Shown one piece after another: positions 58,004 to 64,000 of a stretch of 64,000 bases of DNA. The DNA comes from Sodiomyces alkalinus F11 (taxonomy: Eukaryota; Ascomycota; Sordariomycetes; Glomerellales; Plectosphaerellaceae), in the NCBI RefSeq assembly GCF_003711515.1, contig NW_021167080.1, positions 62,001 through 126,000 on the forward strand. The letters are read 5' to 3'. The notes under the pieces were generated by a model. The model had not been told where the DNA came from. It saw only the letters and a list, made by a program, of their open reading frames with translations, and did not search any database. Numbering within the stretch: the first letter of the stretch is position 1; the number at the start of each line of letters is the position of its first letter. The position numbers and the translations under genes were made by a program.

Positions 58004-58195
58004 TATCAGATACCACCACACACTTCTCGGGGTGTGACTTACGCTATTTATATACTCGGATAGAGTACTTCCGACCGATGTATCCACATCGATTTCCCCT
58101 CCTTTTACCTTATAGTTAAATATTTGCGCCGAGTATCTTTTACTCTTCTTTAATGCATACATATATCTTTTACGTACCTTATTTATATGCTAACA
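58004..58195 (+). repeat. Copia-B 5' LTR (copy 2)
   Basis: 192 bp, TATCAGATACC (from TGTCAGATACC) to GCTAACA. Same length as the copy 1 LTR. An internal hairpin CACACTT...GGTGTG lies at about 58016-58038. Confidence 0.9.
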
Positions 58196-58210
58196 GTTAT
58201 AAGCCCGGCG
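58196..58210 (+). other. Copia-B primer-binding site (copy 2)
   Basis: GTTATAAGCCCGGCG directly after the LTR, identical to copy 1. Matches the anticodon region of initiator Met tRNA after reversing one TG-to-TA change. Confidence 0.55.
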
Positions 58211-58439
58211 TTATAATAAACGAAGCTATTCCGATAGATCCTGTAGCTTTAAGGCAGTCAAAATAGCCTTAAGTCTATAGCGGTTAGCTTAGTATTATTA
58301 GCTATGTCCGCCTACTTTATTTTAACCGTTATTCCGTTATTCCGTTATTTAAATCGCTTAAATCGCTTAATCCTATCTTGTTCTATCTCGTTTAAACGCT
58401 CCTTATTCAATCGGTCCGTTATAGTCGGTTTCGATAGTT

Positions 58440-61400
58440 TATTTCCCTATAGTCCTAGTTAGTCAGACGATAGCCTTAACTACGGCGATACCCACGATAG
58501 GCTATACGATCCTTACCTTACTAAAAGAATAGCGTTGTTAGATTAAGGCTATTATACAGATAGCCTATACTAACCAGGTCTCTAACCTCGTTAATCCAGA
58601 CCTTAAGGAATCTAAACGTCCTTAATAGCTCGAATCCTCGGAACCCCTAGAAGAAGGTGATAACGATAATACCTGGAATCGTAAGTTTAAGCTATAGAAC
58701 GTAAAAAAGAATAAATATCAGTAATAGCAACGAGGTCTAGCTACTCTTCACGACTATATCGCGAAAACAGTTAATCCTAACCTTAAAGATTAGTACGTAG
58801 GGAAGAAGGAGGTTAAAGATATCCTAATCGCCTTAAAGGACTATCTTAAACCTATTAACGCTACCTAGAAGTCCTTAGTTAAGAAGAGGTACGAAGAATA
58901 TATATAAAATATACGGAGGATACCCTATAAGTGTTAGCTTTAGGACTTTATATCGCTATACCGAGATTCGAAGACTTATAGCGTTAGATCTTCTAATACT
59001 ATAGAGGATTAACTTAACGCGTTTTTCAGGGCTATCAGTACTATAGCTTTAGAGTGGTTAGAGGCGTGTTTTACAGAGATTTTAAGAGAAGATAAGGAAG
59101 ATAAACCTACTATAGAAGAGGTTATCAACGAATATACGGTTTAGTTACGCTATAGATATCCCTATAGACTTAATAAGAAGCCTATAGCATTATCGTTTTA
59201 TACGGCGACGTTCCTAGGAAAGGATAAAGATAGTAGATAGTAGCCTGCTAATTAGGGAGGTTAGCAGTAACAGAAAAAGGAGGATTCTTCAGTAAGGGAA
59301 TATATCTACGATTACGTTAAGATAGGAAGAGCTAAACGCTACTACTACCCGTGGAGTAGCTACTCGAACGTTAATCCGACACACCGCTAAAAGGGCTTCA
59401 CGCCCTCGAAGTAGGTGGTAGAACGCTATAACCGCGTTATTAAGAGCTAGAGTGCTTCTTAGTAAAAGAAGTTTAGGGAGTATATTAAAAAGGATATCGA
59501 TAAGGCAAAAAATAAGGTAAAAGAGTCTAAAGCTAAGTCACCAGAGAAAGATTAGTCTAAGGAAGTATCTAATTTTATTAATAATAGAAAAAAGAATTCT
59601 GACGATAGCTCTTCCGATATATATTTTACCTCTAATTTTATAGGAGAAAAGGTGGTATCGTCGACCTTACCGTCGGTTTTCTCGCTCCTATAGACTAAAT
59701 AGGTAATTAGTAACGACCTATTTAATCAGTTATTAATCGATTCGGGGTCCCTAAGGCATATAACTAATTAACGCTACCTGCTCGAGGACTTCTAGCCTAC
59801 TACCACTATCGTCAGATTTTAGACAGGTGGCGGCATCTCTAATCCAGTAAAGGGGTACGGCACCCTGCGTCTTCAGGTTAAAGATACTAAAGGTCGTTCT
59901 TATACCCTTATACTAAAGAGTATAGCGTTTATGGATAGATACCCTATAACACTGCTAGTAACGCGTAGGTTATAGAAGGATTAGAACGCTATTTTTATAA
60001 CCGGTAGAGATATCTTAGTAATAGACCGATGTACCTGCCTACCGTTAATTGACGTTAACGGCTAATATACCCTTAAACCGACCGATAGCACGCTATAGCG
60101 CTTATAGTAGTAATAGCAGAGCTATTTCAATAGCTCGAGAGAACCAAAGCCTATAAGCGTGGCCGACGCCCGTTTATAGCATAAGAGGCTAGGGCACGCT
60201 AACCCTTAAGCACTGGCATAGCTGTTAAAAGGGTGTATAGGAGGCATCGTGGCTTTAAAAGGAGGAAGAGCGGCACCTTTAGTGGTGGACTACGAGACTT
60301 ACGTTATTAGTAAGGTAAAAAGAATAGTATCGCGACGTCCACCCACCTATAGGCTAATAAGGCCTTTTTAGAGGATTAACGTGGATCTGTTTTCTATGGA
60401 TCCTGCCGCTAACGGCGACGATACTATTACCCTATTCTATAATCCCTACAGGTATAAAAACGTGACTAGAACGATACTAGGGTATAAATATATTCTATCC
60501 TCGATAGCTAACATCGAACTCTTCTTATAAAGACAGTATAGGCTGCTTATTAGTGTGATTAGACTCGACGGAGAGAGGGCATTATAGAAGAAGCTAGATA
60601 ACTAGTCTTTAGATTATAGTATCCTGCTAGAAAGATCGGCTCCTTATATAGCCGTACAGAACGCTAACGCCGAATAGTATAAGAGTATTATCTTCACTAT
60701 CGCGAGGGTATTAGCAGATACCTTAGGCTTCTAATAGGATTTATAGCCAGAGATTATTATAGTAGCTACTTACCTATATAACCGGATTCCATATAGGGAT
60801 TTATGCTAGTAAACCCCCGAGGAAGTATTAAATGCGTGGCTATAAAAAGAGGGTATCGTTAGCTTTATAGCCGGAACTAATCCCTTAATTACTCACCTAA
60901 AAAGGTATAGTTCTAAGGCGAACGCGTTGACTACTAACTACCTGCGAGGGAGGCATAAGAACGAAAAGCTCGCGCCGAGGGTATATATCGGTTATCTAAT
61001 CGGTTACGAAGGCACTAATATTTTTCGGATTTAGGTGCTAAAATTAGGGAGGATCCTACGTATAAGGGACGTCGTGTTCCACGAGTTAGTCCTTTATAAA
61101 AACAGGGGAGAGGAGCCTAATATGCCTTTAGAGCTATATAAAGAGCTTAATCTGCTATTAGATTAAGGGCGAATCCACGATCCTTTTAGCATTATAACCG
61201 ATATCGTCGATTTCGGTATACCTATAGTAACGTAGCAGAACTCCACGATAAAGGCTTTGTAAGAGGGAAGGAGGCGTTAATAATAGCCTTAATCGTTAAG
61301 ATCTAGGGGGGTGGCCGGCGGTAGTAGTAAAGGATTAAAAACCACCACTAACGTAAAAACCACCGAAAACGCCTCTAAAAACCAATAGGTTACTAACTAA

Positions 61401-63640
61401 GAGGTATTACGTGGAACGGCTACCACGGCCGTAGTAGGCATAGTGCTTGCCGTTATACCTACCATTAGTTCTTCCCCTTTAACTGCTATTTTACTACCCT
61501 CTTTAATAACGGCACTAATTTTACCCTCTTTAATAACCTCTTCTTCTTCGAGGCTTGCTTATACGCCCTTTTCGCCACCTCCTAATAATCCTTAGACGTC
61601 TATAGCTACGGCGGTTATACGCAGCGATTAAGAGGAATCTGATAATACTAGTGGTTCTACCTCTGGATCTTCCTCTACCTTAGAGGAGGCCATAGGCGAG
61701 GCTACCGATAATACCGTTGGAATGGATTATTATCACCTGACCAATCCGTTATTAAAGAGGCCACTACCACTACCGCTACTCCTTAAACAACTAATCCATA
61801 AGTAGTAACCCTATCTTTAGCAGCTAAGTCTAATCCCACTACTACTACTACTATTCCGGCCTAATAACTAAGCTCTTATTCGCCTGCTTTAGCTTTAACG
61901 CCTACCCCTATAGGGCGGCCTGCTCGTAATCGCCGACCTCCTTCTAGATACGATAATTACGTCTCCCACTTCACCTTCGAGAAGCCGAAAAAGCCGCTAT
62001 TACGCCGCGAGATACCTAAGGAACCGTTAAATTAGTCTTAGATACTTAAAAGCCCCTATAAGCTACAGTGGCTCAGGGCAGCCGTATAAGAGGTGGATAC
62101 ACTTAGGTTAATAGGCACCTTTGAAGCAGTAGAGCTGCCCCAGGGTAGGCAATATACCTTAGACCTTAAATAGGTCTTTAAGTATAAGGTTAACCCGTCG
62201 GGGTACGTTAGTAAGTTTAAGGCGAGGTTATACGTACGAGGCGATTAATAGTCTAAAAACCACCTTAACGCCTACGCTTCCACCCTCGCCGGCAGGACCT
62301 TTAGGTCGTTAATAGCTATTACTACCTATTTTAACCTGGAGACTCGTTAGCTTAATGCCGTTAACGCCTTTACTAACACCACCCTTAACGAAGAGATTTA
62401 TATTAAGGATCCACCCGGGTAGCCGCTGCTTTAAGCAGTAAAAGGTATATCTATTAGTAACCTCGAGGCTCTTTTAAAGCTATCGCGACCACCCTCGCGC
62501 GGCATACAACGCCTACACAGGGCGTTATATAGCCTACGTCGCTCCCCTAAGCTATAGTATAAATAGGTCTCTTCCGTTTTAGGTAAATACGACCCAAAGT
62601 AACTAACTAAAGACGATTACGTCTTTAAAAGCAATAAACTTATCGTCTTCTTCTATGTGGACGATATTATTCTAATCTATAGGAAAGAATATTAATCTGC
62701 TACTAATTCCCTTATATAATAGATACAGCAGCACTTTTAAGTAAAGGACCTCGGCCTACTTAAGTGGTTCCTAGGGATTAGAGTAGTTCACGATCGCTAA
62801 TAACGTCGGCTTTAGCTTTCCTTTAAGGACTATATCACCGAAAAGATTAAGGCGTTATAGGTAGATTATAGTAGGCGTAGGGTTAAAAGCCCTTTTCCTT
62901 TTCCTAACGTTTTAGAATTATCTACTACCGACTAATAAGCCTCTATAGAATTAATCCACTTATATCTACGGAAGGTCGGTTCTATTAATTACGCCGCCTA
63001 TCAGACCCGGCCTAACGTATCTAAGGCCGCTTCGAGGCTTACCGAATTTAATACTAACCCGTTAAAATAGTATTATAATACCGTAGACAGGTATTTAAGG
63101 TACCTCGCCTCTACTAAGTCCCTATACCTTTACTTTAGACCACGTAATAACCACCTATAGCACGCACTTTACTATACTTCTAACACGGCCTTTAGGGATA
63201 ACCGTAAGACTCGGTATAGCTCCTAAGGCTATACTATATTATTATTCGGTAGCCTTATAGACTAAAAGGCAAATAAGTAAATAAGCATTATAACTTCTAG
63301 TACTAAAGCTAAGCTTATAGCCCTTTCTGCTACTACTAGGCAGTATATCGCGATTAGGCGATTAATCTGCGATCTAACCTTAACCTTTAAAAATAAGCCT
63401 CTAACGATATACTACGATAACAACTAAATAAGAATCCTTTTAGAGGCTCCACGCCCTTATGTTATATCTAGATTAAAGTATCTAGATATCGACGCCCTAT
63501 AGATCCGATAGGTCGTTGAATAGAAGAAGGTCTTAATCGCCTGGATCTCGACCTAAGAGATAGTCAGCGATAGGCTAACTAAGGTACTTCCCCTGCAGAA
63601 ATATAAGGCGTTTATATATCTATTAGGGATAGAGGACCTA
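58440..63640 (+). pseudogene. Copia-B gag-pol, RIP-inactivated
   Basis: Gag at about 58500-59640, with a Cys-poor knuckle relic near 59333-59390 (KRYYYPWSSYSNVNPTHR). Protease LIDSGS at 59736-59750 keeps the catalytic Asp (59739-59741). Integrase zinc-region HKRLGHANP at 60180-60206 is followed by INVDLFSMDPAANGDDTITL near 60370-60430. RT has the intact box YVDD at 62654-62665 (FFYVDDIILIY). RNase H blocks lie near 62995-63570 and end with the DRLTKVLPLQKY stretch. A Ser/Thr-rich linker at about 61440-61720 joins integrase to RT. In-frame TAA/TAG are numerous. Order and motifs are those of Ty1/copia. Confidence 0.88.
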
Positions 63641-63948
63641 AGCCAGGGGGCTTAAGGCAATTTATAAGAGGCGCGATACTGAGTTTAAAATCTATAGCCT
63701 TGATTGACCGTTATTTTAGTGCCCTTTAGATTAATATTGAGGCACCCGTTTTAGACGTTTTAACGTGGTTTTAAGGTTAATTTAACCACCTATTTTAACA
63801 CGCTTTTAACGTTTTTAGGTATAAAAAGAGCGCGCTTTTCAATAAGCCGTTTAACCGTTAGATTAATATCTAGGCTCTATTTTACCCTAGATTTACAGCT
63901 TTAACTAAGCAGAATAGTCAGGATTAATTATATAGTTCTGGGGGGGTG
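63641..63948 (+). other. Copia-B 3' untranslated region with polypurine tract
   Basis: No reading frame of note. Ends with a G-rich tract (CTGGGGGGGTG, about 63938-63948), the plus-strand primer site next to the 3' LTR. Confidence 0.65.
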
Positions 63949-64000
63949 TGTCAGATACCACCACACACTTATCGGGGTATAACTTACGCCATTTATATAC
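63949..64000 (+). repeat. Copia-B 3' LTR (copy 2), start only
   Basis: Begins TGTCAGATACCACCACACAC, keeping the unmutated TGTC start, and is cut by the window end. Confidence 0.9.

Larger units (their letters stand above)
58004..64000 (+). mobile_element. Copia-B copy 2, full element truncated by window end
   Basis: Plus-strand copia with 5' LTR 58004-58195, internal region 58196-63948 and the start of the 3' LTR at 63949. Collinear with Copia-B copy 1 (minus). Inserted into Copia-A copy 2. Confidence 0.9.

Noticed and set aside
57977..58162. Open minus frame at the Copia-A/Copia-B junction, and its relative at 6604-6804
   Set aside because: Both lie across Copia-B LTR sequence in opposite orientations and reflect LTR composition, not a gene.

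Overview
This 64 kb window is heterochromatic repeat DNA from a filamentous ascomycete (Pezizomycotina is my inference). I see no intact gene. Nearly everything belongs to transposable elements ruined by repeat-induced point mutation (RIP). TpA is abundant and CpA/TpG are depleted on both strands. Reading frames are recognisable for hundreds of codons but are peppered with TAA/TAG where CAA, CAG or TGG would be expected. Zinc-knuckle Cys and His codons have become Tyr, and no open frame exceeds about 92 codons. Family names used here (Copia-A/B/C, Gypsy-E/H, LINE-1/2) are local labels only.

Layout, left to right. 1-1428 is the 3' end of a Ty1/copia element (Copia-A, +) inserted into the RNase H region of a second copia (Copia-B, -, 1429-6719). 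Copia-B sits in the gag of a Ty3/gypsy element (Gypsy-H, +), whose pieces lie at 6720-7557 and 12194-13430. A 5'-truncated LINE (LINE-2, -, 7569-12182) with an exact 11-bp target duplication separates those pieces. From about 13431 to 32941 lies a Tad-like LINE (LINE-1 copy 1, +). Its ORF1 was hit by three insertions: a complete copia (Copia-C, 14537-20233, duplication GACCC), a complete chromodomain-bearing gypsy (Gypsy-E, -, 20389-27340, duplication GTAGC) and a SINE-like element with a tRNA-like head (27828-28301, about 10-bp duplication).

A second LINE-1 copy (-, 32942-36862) meets the first tail to tail. Next come a little-mutated stretch with a coiled-coil reading frame on the minus strand (36863-37722), the helicase half of a Helitron (37850-39720, +) with an opposing Pro/Ala/Ser/Thr-rich frame (39733-40890, -), a nearly full-length LINE-2 (-, 41081-47960), a short segment with two strong hairpins (48056-48122), and a third LINE-1 copy (-, 48121-54511). 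The third LINE-1 is cut by another Copia-A (+, from 54512), which is itself cut by another Copia-B (+, 58004 to the window end). Copia-A in Copia-B on the left and Copia-B in Copia-A on the right show that both families were mobile in overlapping periods.

The elements supplied, when alive, reverse transcriptases, integrases, an endonuclease and a Rep/helicase for their own movement. None can be functional now. The most unusual signals are the tRNA-headed SINE that escaped RIP, the opposite-strand reading frames accompanying Gypsy-E and the Helitron, the half-tRNA initiator-Met primer sites in the copia families, and the paired hairpins near 48.1 kb.
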